Shown here: positions 32,919-41,363 of the stretch, in pieces
Layout of the letters: the number at the start of each line of letters is the position of its first letter
How positions within the stretch are numbered: the first letter of the stretch is position 1
NCBI RefSeq assembly: GCF_002101555.1
Contig: NZ_LQOL01000081.1
Span: forward strand, 1-64,000
DNA: 64,000 nt
From: Mycolicibacterium canariasense
Lineage (GTDB): Bacteria; Actinomycetota; Actinomycetes; Mycobacteriales; Mycobacteriaceae
Direction of reading: 5' to 3'
Made by a program: the position numbers and the translations under genes
Notes under the pieces: model-generated
Database searches by the model: none
What the model was told of the DNA's origin: nothing
The model's input: only the letters and a program-made list of their open reading frames with translations

Positions 32919-34538
32919 TCACACGGTGGCGCCGGGAGGTTTCGGATAGACCTGCCGGCCGGCCAGGAACGTCGCCCGCACCTCGATCCCGGCGATGTCC
33001 TCGGGCGCGGTTTGCAGTGGATCCGCCGCCAGCACAACGAAATCGGCGTACTTGCCGACCTCGATGGAGCCGACCACGTCATCGGCGAACAGCTGGTAGG
33101 CGGCGTCGATGGTCTGCGCCCGGATGCCCTGCTCCACCGTGAGCCGTTCCTGTGGGGCCAGCACCCGCCCGCTGGGCGCGGTGCGGGTGGCGGCCACGGC
33201 GATGTTGCGCAGCGGTTCCTCCGGAGTGACCGGTGGATCGTTGTGCAGCGAGATCCGCATGCCGGTGGCCACCGCCGAGCCGCAGGGCATCCACTGCTCG
33301 CCGCGTTCGGGCCCGAACAGTCCGTCGACGATCACGTCCCCCCAGTAGTGCAGTTGGTCGACGAACAGACTGCAGGTCACTCCGAGATCGTGCGCCCGCT
33401 GCAATTGGGCCGGGGTGATGGCCCCGATATGTTCCAATCGCAGTCGATGGTCGTCGCGCGGATTGGCTTGCAGCGCTTGCTCATACACGTCCAGGATGGT
33501 GTCCACCCCGTGGTCGCCGTGCACGTGGCAGGACATCTGCCAACCCTTGGGGTAGAACGTGCCGACGATCTCGGCGAGCTGTTCACGGGTGTAGTTGGCA
33601 TGTCCACAGGAGCCCGGGACCACACCGATGATGCGGGTGTCCTCGGTGTCCAGGTACGGGAAGGTCAGGTCGATATTGCCGATCCACGGCGAACCGTCCA
33701 CCCAGATCTTGATGCCGACCTGGCGGACCAGGTCGTCGCCGTCGCCGGGCTGCGCGTCGGTGTGCAGTTCGGCCGTCGACATCTCGTAGGTGCGCAACCG
33801 CACCGTCAGCCGGTCGTGCAGGGCCGCCAGCATCGGACGGAACATCGGGTCGAACGCCATCTCCGAACAGGTGGTCAGCCCCGCCCGGTTCAGCCGGGCA
33901 CACTCGGCCAGCAGCATCGCCGGATAGTCGCTGACCTTGATGGCCCCACCCAGCAGCGGGAACACCGCGGCCGACTCCTCGGCGGTGCCGTCCAGCTCGC
34001 CCTCGGCGTCGCGGCCGTACCGCGCGCCCTTCGGATCGGGAGTGTCGCGGTCCAAACCGGCGACCCGGGCCGCCGCCGAGTTGAAGAACGCCTTGTGCCC
34101 GGAGCTGTGGATGATCACCAGCGGGGTGTCCGCGACCCCGTCCAGCCACTGCAGCGTGGGCTCGGGCAGACCGCGCTGCAGCAACGGATCCCAGCCGTTC
34201 AGATACGCGCCGTCGGCGCCGCGGCGGGCGACCTCGGCGTGGATCGCCGCGACGACATCGTCGGCCGAGCCCACGGTGACCGGCCGGATGTCGACCATCC
34301 GATCCGACAGCGCGACCGCCTCCATCAACGGATGACCATGTGCCTCCACGAATCCGGGCAGCACGCACCCGTCGTCGATATCGAGCACCGTGGTGTCCGG
34401 GCCCACCCAACCGGCGGTGTCGTGCGGATCCATCCCGACGGCGACGATCCGGCCGTCGGCCACCGCCAGCCATCGCGCGGTGGGCCGGGCGTCGTCGACG
34501 GTGCGGATGTGTCCGTTGATGACCAGGTCGGCGGGCAT
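32919..34538 (-). CDS. YtcJ-like amidohydrolase (Rv0552 type)
   Basis: This 539-residue metal-dependent hydrolase belongs to the Amidohydro_3 group. It shows LPGFVEAHGHP (metal histidines), KIWVDGSPWIGN, HVHGDHGVD, RLEHIGAI and the late LHNDPP aspartate. The C-terminus has VGSIEVGKYADFVVLAADP, which closes the beta-sandwich. Its length equals the 534 or so residues I recall for Rv0552. Substrates in this group are mostly unknown. It lies 12 bp upstream of the TetR gene and may be cotranscribed with it. Confidence 0.87.
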   Translation of the reverse strand: MPADLVINGHIRTVDDARPTARWLAVADGRIVAVGMDPHDTAGWVGPDTTVLDIDDGCVLPGFVEAHGHPLMEAVALSDRMVDIRPVTVGSADDVVAAIHAEVARRGADGAYLNGWDPLLQRGLPEPTLQWLDGVADTPLVIIHSSGHKAFFNSAAARVAGLDRDTPDPKGARYGRDAEGELDGTAEESAAVFPLLGGAIKVSDYPAMLLAECARLNRAGLTTCSEMAFDPMFRPMLAALHDRLTVRLRTYEMSTAELHTDAQPGDGDDLVRQVGIKIWVDGSPWIGNIDLTFPYLDTEDTRIIGVVPGSCGHANYTREQLAEIVGTFYPKGWQMSCHVHGDHGVDTILDVYEQALQANPRDDHRLRLEHIGAITPAQLQRAHDLGVTCSLFVDQLHYWGDVIVDGLFGPERGEQWMPCGSAVATGMRISLHNDPPVTPEEPLRNIAVAATRTAPSGRVLAPQERLTVEQGIRAQTIDAAYQLFADDVVGSIEVGKYADFVVLAADPLQTAPEDIAGIEVRATFLAGRQVYPKPPGATV

Positions 34539-34594
34539 GCCCCGGATGCTAGGGCCTGGCCGTGTCGGCCGCAGGTGTCCCCGCGAATCGGTCG

Positions 34595-35560
34595 TCAGGC
34601 GATCCGCTCGGCCTTGGCGGCCTCCCGGGCCAGCATCCGGTCGCGCTGCTCCTCGAACCGGAGGACCTGTTTGCCCAAGTCCTCCAGATACCGGGCCAGT
34701 TGCTCGCGGCGCTGCTCACCACGCGCCGTCACGTCGTCACGTTCGAAGATCCGCCACTTCTTCACCGTGGGCAGCACGACTTCCTCGAGGTGCTGGCGCA
34801 GATCGTAGATGCCGTGCTTGGCCATGATGACGCTGTTGCGCCGCCAATTGGGCATACCGCGGCCCGGCATCTGGAACCCCTCGATGATCGCACACACGGC
34901 CTCCATCGCCTGATCCGGCGACAGGTCGAAACCGGCGGAGAACACGTTGCGGTAGAAGACCATGTGCAGGTTCTCGTCGGTCGCGACGCGTTGCAGCATC
35001 GACTCGGCGAGCGGGTCGTCGCAGACCTTTCCGGTGTTGCGATGGCTGACCCGGGTCGCAAGCTCTTGAAGGGTGGCGTACGCGGCGATCATGAGTGGGC
35101 CCGGTTCATGGATTCGGCGCTCTTCTTCGCTCGGGTCGTAGCCGTTGCGCATGTGTTCCATACGGGCCCGCTCGAGGGCGACCGGGTCCACACCACGGGT
35201 CACGACGAGGTAGTCGCGGATGACGATGCCGTGCCGGTTCTCCTCCGCCGTCCACAGGTTGACCCACTGGCCCCAAGCGCGGTCCAGCGAGAAGTGTTCC
35301 GCCGCGCCACGGTGGTAGGACGGCAGATTGTCCTCGGTCAGCAGATTGGTGACCATCGCGACCTTTGCGACTTCGGACAGCTGCGACTGCTCGGGCTCCC
35401 AATCCTGCCCGCCGAGCGCGGCGAAGTTGCGGCCGCGGTCCCAGGGAACGTAGTCATGCGGATGCCATTCCTTGGCCACCGCCACATGGTGGTTGAGGCC
35501 GTCTTCCACCACCGGCTCGAGCTCATCGAGGATCTCGGTGTCGGTCAAATGTCTCTGCAT
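34595..35560 (-). CDS. Acyl-ACP desaturase (DesA family)
   Basis: This 321-residue soluble diiron desaturase introduces a double bond into acyl-ACP. It carries both iron motifs, TAEENRHG and TDENLHMVFY (with ATDEN), and the conserved WGQWVNLWTAEENRH block. It resembles DesA1/DesA2 of M. tuberculosis, which act in mycolic acid synthesis, and also ends in a charged helix. ATG 35560 starts at family homology (LTDTEILDELEPVVE). The gene is preceded by an unusually long 432-bp intergenic region. Which DesA paralogue it is cannot be settled by eye. Confidence 0.88.
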   Translation of the reverse strand: MQRHLTDTEILDELEPVVEDGLNHHVAVAKEWHPHDYVPWDRGRNFAALGGQDWEPEQSQLSEVAKVAMVTNLLTEDNLPSYHRGAAEHFSLDRAWGQWVNLWTAEENRHGIVIRDYLVVTRGVDPVALERARMEHMRNGYDPSEEERRIHEPGPLMIAAYATLQELATRVSHRNTGKVCDDPLAESMLQRVATDENLHMVFYRNVFSAGFDLSPDQAMEAVCAIIEGFQMPGRGMPNWRRNSVIMAKHGIYDLRQHLEEVVLPTVKKWRIFERDDVTARGEQRREQLARYLEDLGKQVLRFEEQRDRMLAREAAKAERIA

Positions 35561-35848
35561 GCATCCCCTAGGTATCGACGTGGCCATGGCCTGTCCGCAC
35601 AGCTGCGCAGTGCACCGGCGCCTGGGCACCAGGCTGCGATGACAGATGTGCGGGCCCGTTCGGGGAGCGGCCGGCCAGGAGTGCTATCCGCCCATGTCCA
35701 CGTGATTGCGTCGGGGACGGTCCCGGCCAGCCCTACGGGGTGTAACTTTGTCCGACCTCGGCGGTCGGTCCCTTCCAGTGATTTCCGAGAAGCCTACGCG
35801 TCCGACATGTGCACTCCGGACAACGGCGCACGGAGACCGGCACGGGCC

Positions 35849-35886
35849 CCGTCCCATCGGGGGTGCGCGCACCCCCGATGGGACGG
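35849..35886. repeat. 38-bp perfect palindrome
   Basis: CCGTCCCATCGGGGGTGCG (35849-35867) is followed directly by its exact reverse complement (35868-35886). As RNA it would form a very stable hairpin; plus-strand transcription would meet AAAAGAATTT directly after it. It lies upstream of both flanking genes, so it is not an obvious terminator of either; it may insulate the two promoters or be a repeat element. Confidence 0.85.
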
Positions 35887-35905
35887 AAAAGAATTTCGTG
35901 CGCCA

Positions 35906-35933
35906 TGTCGATTTGGTGGTGGTGTCGCTCGAC
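35906..35933 (+). promoter_or_regulatory. Candidate ECF42-type promoter of the DGPF gene
   Basis: TGTCGA (35906-35911) and TCGAC (35929-35933) are separated by 17 bases, 60 bases before the DGPF start. ECF42 sigma factors are reported to use a TGTCGA -35 element and a CGA/TC-like -10. An ECF42 gene is present at 38166. The assignment is inference. Confidence 0.5.
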
Positions 35934-35992
35934 GTATCAGCGAGGGCCACCCGAAAAGATGGCAAGAGCCCCGAACCCGAGGAGAGAACACG

Positions 35993-36448
35993 ATGTCGCG
36001 CTACATGCTGATCATGCGGTCCACCCCGGCGGCCGAGGAGTTCGTCGCGCAGAATGTCGATTTCGACGAGATCATCGCGGCGATGGGCCGCTACAACGAG
36101 GAACTGATCAAGGCCGGCGTCATGCTGGCCGGCGAGGGACTGACCCCGCCCGAGGAGGGCTTCGTCGTCGATTTCGACGCCGACCCGCCGGTGGTGACCG
36201 ACGGCCCCTACGCCGAGACCAAGGAACTCTTCAACGGCTTCTGGATCCTGGACGTGTCTTCGAAGGAAGAGGCCAAGCAGTGGGCGCGCAAGTGCCCGCT
36301 CGGGCCGGGCGTGTTGCTGGAGGTGCGCCGGGTCAGCGAGTCCGACGAGTTTCCGCAAGACAACGAGTGGATCCAGAAGGAGATCCAGTGGAAGGCCGAT
36401 CTCGCGGAGAAGGCCGCCGCAGCCGCCCGCGCCGCCGCCGGGCGCTGA
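35993..36448 (+). CDS. YciI/DGPF-domain protein, ECF42 partner
   Basis: This 151-residue protein has an N-terminal YciI-like ferredoxin fold (SRYMLIMRSTPAAEEF) and the defining motif TDGPYAETKELFNGFWIL near residue 66. The C-terminus is an alanine- and lysine-rich helix (KADLAEKAAAAARAAA). DGPF proteins are typically encoded beside, and controlled by, ECF42 sigma factors; their biochemical role is unknown. GGAG precedes the ATG by 9 bases. Here the sigma gene is separated from it by fadD8. Confidence 0.88.
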   Translation: MSRYMLIMRSTPAAEEFVAQNVDFDEIIAAMGRYNEELIKAGVMLAGEGLTPPEEGFVVDFDADPPVVTDGPYAETKELFNGFWILDVSSKEEAKQWARKCPLGPGVLLEVRRVSESDEFPQDNEWIQKEIQWKADLAEKAAAAARAAAGR

Positions 36449-36463
36449 GATCCTGATCGCGGA

Positions 36464-36494
36464 TTCCCCGGCGCTGCCGCGCACTGCCGGGGAA
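36464..36494 (+). terminator. Hairpin after the DGPF gene
   Basis: TTCCCCGGC (36464-36472) pairs exactly with GCCGGGGAA (36486-36494) around a 13-base loop, 16 bases after the stop. It separates the DGPF transcript from fadD8. Confidence 0.65.
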
Positions 36495-36520
36495 TTCGGG
36501 GCATCCCCTGGCTTCATTTC

Positions 36521-36534
36521 TGGAACACGTTCTA
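36521..36534. promoter_or_regulatory. KstR-like operator upstream of fadD8
   Basis: TGGAACACGTTCTA is an inverted repeat that fits the KstR motif TnnAACnnGTTnnA at every fixed position. It ends 10 bases before the fadD8 start, so a bound repressor would block transcription. KstR represses cholesterol catabolism genes in mycobacteria and rhodococci and is released by a steroid-CoA ligand. Confidence 0.7.
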
Positions 36535-36544
36535 GTGTGTCCTT

Positions 36545-38146
36545 ATGAGTGACGAATTGCTGCGCCACCCGATCCATTCCGGACATCTCACCGTCGGCGC
36601 CCTCAAGCGCAACAAGAACAAGCCCGTACTGTTCCTCGGCGACACCACGCTGACCGGCGGCCAGCTCGCCGAACGCATCAGCCAGTACATTCAGGCGTTC
36701 GAGGCGCTGGGCGCGGGCACCGGTGCGGCCGTCGGGCTGCTGTCGCTCAACCGTCCCGAGGTGCTGATGATCATCGGCGCCGGGCAGACCCAGGGGTACC
36801 GCCGCACCGCACTACACCCTCTAGGCTCACTGGACGACCACGCCTACGTGCTGACCGATGCCGAAGTCAGCACCCTGGTCATCGACCCCACGCCCGCGTT
36901 CGTGGAGCGCGCGCTGGGACTGCTGGAGAAGGTGCCCTCGCTCACGCAGGTGCTCACCATCGGCCCGGTCCCGCAGGCGCTCGACGGTGTCGCGAAAGAC
37001 CTGGCCGCCGAGGCCGCCAAGTACGATCCGCAGCCGCTGGTCGCCGCCGACCTGGCCCCCGACCATATCGGCGGGCTCACCTACACCGGCGGTACCACCG
37101 GCAAGCCCAAGGGCGTCATCGGCACCGTGCAGTCCATCACCACGATGACCACGATCCAGCTCGCCGAGTGGGAGTGGCCCGAGCATCCGAAGTTCCTGAT
37201 GTGCACCCCGCTGTCGCACGCCGGGGCGGCGTTCTTCGTGCCGACCATCATCAAGGGTGGCGAACTGGTGGTGCTGACCAAATTCGACCCGGCCGAGGTG
37301 CTGCGGGTGATCGAGGAGCAGAAGATCACCGCCACCATGCTGGTGCCGTCGATGATCTACGCCCTGATGGATCACCCGGATTCACACACCAGGGACCTGT
37401 CCTCGCTGGAGACCGTGTACTACGGCGCCTCGGCGATGAACCCGGTGCGGCTGCGGGAGGCGATCGACCGGTTCGGCCCGATCTTCGCGCAGTACTACGG
37501 CCAGTCCGAGGCCCCGATGGTGATCACCTACCTGGCCAAGGGCGACCACGACGAGAAGCGGCTGACCTCGTGCGGTAGGCCCACCGTGTTCGCCAGGGTG
37601 GCGCTGCTGGGCGAGGACGGAAAACCCGTGCCCCAGGGTGAGGTCGGCGAGATCTGCGTGTCCGGGCCGCTGCTGTCCGGCGGGTACTGGAATCTGCCGG
37701 AGGCAACCGCCGAAACCTTCAAGGACGGCTGGATGCACACCGGCGACCTGGCCCGCGAGGACGAGGACGGCTTCTATTACATCGTCGACCGCACCAAGGA
37801 CATGATCGTGACCGGCGGCTTCAACGTGTTCCCGCGCGAGGTGGAGGACGTCATCGCCCAGCATCCCGCCATCGCGCAGGTGTGCGTGATCGGCACCCCC
37901 GACGACAAGTGGGGGGAGGCGGTGACGGCGGTCGTCGTGTTGCGCCCCGGCACCGACGGCTCGGAAGCGGCCGTCGCGACCATCACCGCCGAGATCCAGG
38001 CGGCCGTCAAGGACCGCAAGGGTTCGGTGCAGGCGCCCAAGCAGGTCGTCGTCGTCGACGCGGTGCCGGTGACCGCGCTGGGCAAGCCGGACAAGAAGGC
38101 GGTGCGGGCCCAGTTCTGGGCCGGCGCGGCCCGCTCGGTGGGCTGA
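36545..38146 (+). CDS. fadD8: Acyl-CoA ligase FadD8
   Basis: This 533-residue ANL ligase shows YTGGTTGKPKG (P-loop), YYGQSEAPM (A5), MHTGDLAREDEDGF (A7), DMIVTGGFNVFP (A8) and a catalytic lysine in ALGKPDKKAV. By position and sequence memory it is the fadD8 (Rv0551c) homologue. It activates a fatty or steroid-derived acid as CoA thioester; the KstR-like box just upstream points to steroid metabolism. It interrupts the usual DGPF-ECF42 pair. Confidence 0.9.
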   Translation: MSDELLRHPIHSGHLTVGALKRNKNKPVLFLGDTTLTGGQLAERISQYIQAFEALGAGTGAAVGLLSLNRPEVLMIIGAGQTQGYRRTALHPLGSLDDHAYVLTDAEVSTLVIDPTPAFVERALGLLEKVPSLTQVLTIGPVPQALDGVAKDLAAEAAKYDPQPLVAADLAPDHIGGLTYTGGTTGKPKGVIGTVQSITTMTTIQLAEWEWPEHPKFLMCTPLSHAGAAFFVPTIIKGGELVVLTKFDPAEVLRVIEEQKITATMLVPSMIYALMDHPDSHTRDLSSLETVYYGASAMNPVRLREAIDRFGPIFAQYYGQSEAPMVITYLAKGDHDEKRLTSCGRPTVFARVALLGEDGKPVPQGEVGEICVSGPLLSGGYWNLPEATAETFKDGWMHTGDLAREDEDGFYYIVDRTKDMIVTGGFNVFPREVEDVIAQHPAIAQVCVIGTPDDKWGEAVTAVVVLRPGTDGSEAAVATITAEIQAAVKDRKGSVQAPKQVVVVDAVPVTALGKPDKKAVRAQFWAGAARSVG

Positions 38147-38165
38147 CCTCGGCAGAATAGGCGGT

Positions 38166-39401
38166 ATGCCCGCCGACATGCGCGAGACCGTCGACGCGGT
38201 CTGGCGGATGGAGGCCGCCAGGGTCGTCGCGACCCTGACCCGCTGGGTCGGTGACATCGGGCTGGCCGAGGACCTGGCGGCCGACGCCATGGTCGACGCG
38301 CTGACCCAGTGGCCGCAGAGCGGGGTGCCGCGCAATGCCGGCGCCTGGCTGACCACGGTGGCCAAACGCAAGGCCGTCGACCATTGGCGCCGCCAGGACA
38401 ACCTGGACGCCAAGTACGCGGTGCTGGCCCGCGACCTGGCCGATCATGTCGACGAGGATTGGGATCCCGATCGCATCGACGACGACGTGCTGCGGCTCAT
38501 CTTCGCCGCCGCCCACCCGGTGTTGTCCCGGGAGGCCCAGATCGCGCTGACGCTGCGCGTCGTCGGCGGGCTGACCACCGACGAGATCGCGCAGGCCTTC
38601 CTGACGCCGAAAGCGACGGTGGCCGCACGCATCACCCGCGCCAAGAAGAGCCTGGCCGGGCTGGCGTTCGAGGTGCCCGACCGCGGCGAGTTCGGGTCCC
38701 GGCTGGCGGCGGTGCTCGGCGTCATCTACCTGATCTACAACGAGGGCTACTCGGCGTCCTTCGGCAGCCGCTGGATCCGTGACGAATTGTGCAGTGAGGC
38801 AATGCGTCTGGCCCGCATCCTGGTGGCACTGGCGCCCGGTGAGCCCGAGGCGCACGGGTTGCTGGCGTTGATGGAGTTCCAGTCCTCGCGGTTCGCCGCC
38901 CGCACCGATGCCGACGGCAACGCCATCCTGCTGGAGGATCAGGACCGCACCCGCTGGGACCGCGCCGGCATCCAGCGCGGCATCCAGGCGCTGCGGCGCG
39001 CCGAGACCGCGCGCGCCGGCCGCGGCTGGGGCGCCTACGGATTGCAGGCCGCACTGGCCGAATGCCATGCCGTCGCCCCGACGAGCGCCGACACCGACTG
39101 GACCCGCATCGTGGCGATCTACGATGCGCTGCTGCAGATTTCGCCGTCACCGGTCATCGAACTGAACCGCGCTGTCGCGGTGGCGATGGTGCACGGGCCC
39201 GCCGCCGGCCTGCGCATCGTCGACGAGATAACCGGCCTGGACCGGTCGTACCTGCTGCCCAGTGTGCGCGGCGAACTACTGGACCGGCTGGGCCGGCATG
39301 ACGAGGCGGCCGGCGCCTTCCGGGCCGCGGCGGCGCTGGCCGGCAACGAACGCGAGCGCGACGTGTTGCTGCACAAGGCCACCCGATATTCACGTGACTG
39401 A
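38166..39401 (+). CDS. ECF42-group RNA polymerase sigma factor
   Basis: This 411-residue protein has sigma region 2 (VVATLTRWVGDIGLAEDLAADAM and AWLTTVAKRKAVDHWRR), region 4 (LTTDEIAQAFLTPKATVAARITRAKK) and the long C-terminal TPR-like extension (from about residue 185, with IYNEGYSASFG) that defines ECF42. The group has no anti-sigma factor; the extension is needed for activity. The DGPF target gene lies 2 kb upstream, beyond fadD8. It ends just upstream of the acetyltransferase gene. Confidence 0.9.
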   Translation: MPADMRETVDAVWRMEAARVVATLTRWVGDIGLAEDLAADAMVDALTQWPQSGVPRNAGAWLTTVAKRKAVDHWRRQDNLDAKYAVLARDLADHVDEDWDPDRIDDDVLRLIFAAAHPVLSREAQIALTLRVVGGLTTDEIAQAFLTPKATVAARITRAKKSLAGLAFEVPDRGEFGSRLAAVLGVIYLIYNEGYSASFGSRWIRDELCSEAMRLARILVALAPGEPEAHGLLALMEFQSSRFAARTDADGNAILLEDQDRTRWDRAGIQRGIQALRRAETARAGRGWGAYGLQAALAECHAVAPTSADTDWTRIVAIYDALLQISPSPVIELNRAVAVAMVHGPAAGLRIVDEITGLDRSYLLPSVRGELLDRLGRHDEAAGAFRAAAALAGNERERDVLLHKATRYSRD

Positions 39402-39429
39402 CACCGCGCCGTGCGGTACGCATGAGGGC

Positions 39430-40668
39430 GTGTCCGACCTGACCCTGCGCACCGTGACCGATGACGACGACTTCCACGATTTCATGTCGGCGATGTCGGC
39501 GGTGTTCCTGGAGGATCTGCACGAAGACGAGTACCAACTCGGCCGTGCCTTCACCGAATTGGACCGCATGTTCGGCTTCCATGACGGGAAGCGCTGGGCC
39601 GCCACCACGGGCGACTACCACAAGAAGGTGAGCCTGCCCGGCGGGGCACTGGTCCCCGTCGCCGCCGTCACCGGGGTGACGGTGGCGTCGAGTCACCGGC
39701 GCCGCGGCCTGCTGACGGCGATGATGCGCCACCAGCTCGAGGACATCCGGTCCCGCGGCACCGAGGCACTGGCCATGCTGTTCGCCTCGGAGACCATGAT
39801 CTATGGCCGGTTCGGCTACGGCCTGTCCAGCTTCAACGCCGTGCTGTCCGGACAGGTACGCGACCTCGCGTTCCGCCCCGAGGTCGATCTGGGTGGCGGC
39901 ACGGTCTCCGAGGCCGACGCCACGGCCCTGTTGGACACCGCCCCGGCCATCTACGACCGTGCGCTGGCCGGACTGCCGGGCCGGATGGACCGCACCCTGC
40001 CGTGGTGGAAATACGTGATCGCCGACCTCGAGCGCCGACGCAAGGGCACCGGCGGCCTCCGGTTTGCCCTGCACCACGAGCCCGACGGCACCGCGAGCGC
40101 CTTCGCGGTCTACCGCGCCAAACCCGAGTGGACGTCCACCGGACCCAATGGCGAACTGCATGTCCAGGAGGTGCGGGCCACCAACCCCCGCGCCTACGCC
40201 CGCATGTGGCGATTCCTCCTGGAGGTGGACCTGGTGCGCAGCATCACCTACGACGGAGCCGCGGTCGACGAACGACTGCGCTATCTGGTCGCCGACCAGC
40301 GCGCGCTGCACTGCGAGGTCAATGACGGCATCTTCACCAGGCTCGTCGACGTGCCGGCCGCGCTGAGCCTGCGCCGGTACGCCGCCGACATCGATGTCGT
40401 GCTGGAGGTCGACGACCGGTTCTGTCCGTGGAACACCGGACGGTACCGGCTGCGCGGCGGTGGCGACGGTGCCGAATGCGAAAAGACCAGCGCCCCAGCA
40501 GATATCACCATCTCCGCACGAGACCTGGGCGCCGTCTACCTGGGTGGGGTCAACATGGCGACGCTGGCCTCGGCCGGCCTGGTCGGCGAACACACCGCAG
40601 GCGCGGCGCATCGGGCGGCCACGGCCTTCGGCTGGCCGGTGGCGCCGGCCAGGCCCGATCACTTCTGA
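39430..40668 (+). CDS. Eis-type GNAT N-acetyltransferase
   Basis: This 412-residue protein has the Eis architecture: two GNAT domains and a C-terminal sterol-carrier-like domain. The acetyl-CoA loop is visible as VASSHRRRGLLTAMM, followed by YGRFGYGLSS; the C-terminal part has GAVYLGGVNMATLASAG. Eis acetylates amines, including aminoglycosides, in M. tuberculosis. GTG 39430 starts at homology; GTG 39394, overlapping the sigma factor stop, is an alternative that would couple the two genes. Confidence 0.86.
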   Translation: MSDLTLRTVTDDDDFHDFMSAMSAVFLEDLHEDEYQLGRAFTELDRMFGFHDGKRWAATTGDYHKKVSLPGGALVPVAAVTGVTVASSHRRRGLLTAMMRHQLEDIRSRGTEALAMLFASETMIYGRFGYGLSSFNAVLSGQVRDLAFRPEVDLGGGTVSEADATALLDTAPAIYDRALAGLPGRMDRTLPWWKYVIADLERRRKGTGGLRFALHHEPDGTASAFAVYRAKPEWTSTGPNGELHVQEVRATNPRAYARMWRFLLEVDLVRSITYDGAAVDERLRYLVADQRALHCEVNDGIFTRLVDVPAALSLRRYAADIDVVLEVDDRFCPWNTGRYRLRGGGDGAECEKTSAPADITISARDLGAVYLGGVNMATLASAGLVGEHTAGAAHRAATAFGWPVAPARPDHF

Positions 40669-40682
40669 GCCAAGATGGAACG

Positions 40683-41363
40683 GTGACTCGACTACGCGCG
40701 GTGCTCTTCGACTACTCCGGCACGCTGTTCCGACTCGAGGAAGACGACAGCTGGTTCGACGGCATCACCGTCGACGAGCAGGCTGTCGAAGGCCACGTGC
40801 AGGCCGAGCTGATGCGCCGGGTCACCGCGCCCACCGGCAGCTCCGTGCCGATGTCACCCGAACAGCAGCACAACTGGGCCCGCCGGGACCTGGAACCACA
40901 TCTGCACCGGGAGGCCTATCTGCACGTGCTGCGCGAATCCGGGCTCACCGGCGAGGATGCCGCGGCCCTGTACCCCAAGCTGGTCGACCCGGCATCGTGG
41001 ACGCCGTATCCCGACACCGCCGCCACCTTGAACGGATTGCGCGCGGCCGGCATCAGGACGGCGGTGGTGTCCAATATCGCCTTCGACCTGCGGCCGGCGT
41101 TCGCCGCCGCCGGCACGGCCGCCGACGAATACGTGCTGAGCTTCGAGGTGGGTGCCATCAAACCGGATCCCGCCATCTTCGGCATCGCGCTGCAGCGCCT
41201 GGGCGTCGACCCCGCCGAGGCGTTGATGGTCGGCGACAGCGAGGAGGCCGACGGCGGGGCGCGTGCCGTCGGCTGCGCCTTCGCCCTGGTGGACCCGGTG
41301 CCCACCGCGGAACGGCCCGACGGGCTGACGCGGGCGCTGCGCCAGTACGGCCTGGTTGTCTAG
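40683..41363 (+). CDS. HAD-superfamily hydrolase
   Basis: This 226-residue protein has the HAD motifs: VLFDYSGTL (motif I; the second catalytic residue position is Tyr/Ser rather than the usual second Asp), VVSNIAFD (motif II), AIKPDPAIF (motif III Lys) and MVGDSEEADGG (motif IV). The missing second aspartate in motif I (D-Y-S instead of D-x-D) would weaken phosphatase activity and suggests a dehalogenase-like or altered chemistry. It lies 14 bp after the Eis-type gene and overlaps the convergent amidohydrolase by 4 bp. Confidence 0.85.
   Translation: MTRLRAVLFDYSGTLFRLEEDDSWFDGITVDEQAVEGHVQAELMRRVTAPTGSSVPMSPEQQHNWARRDLEPHLHREAYLHVLRESGLTGEDAAALYPKLVDPASWTPYPDTAATLNGLRAAGIRTAVVSNIAFDLRPAFAAAGTAADEYVLSFEVGAIKPDPAIFGIALQRLGVDPAEALMVGDSEEADGGARAVGCAFALVDPVPTAERPDGLTRALRQYGLVV

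Larger units (their letters stand above)
35561..35992. other. 432-bp divergent intergenic region between desaturase and DGPF genes
   Basis: No credible gene is present. It contains an inverted repeat CCGACC (35752-35757)/GGTCGG (35763-35768), a 38-bp perfect palindrome (35849-35886) and a promoter-like TGTCGA element (35906-35911). The desaturase promoter should lie in the left half. Confidence 0.6.

Noticed and set aside
31872..34808. Plus-strand open frame of 978 codons
   Set aside because: It runs antisense through the binding protein, TetR and amidohydrolase genes, all of which have family motifs; composition is typical of an antisense frame.
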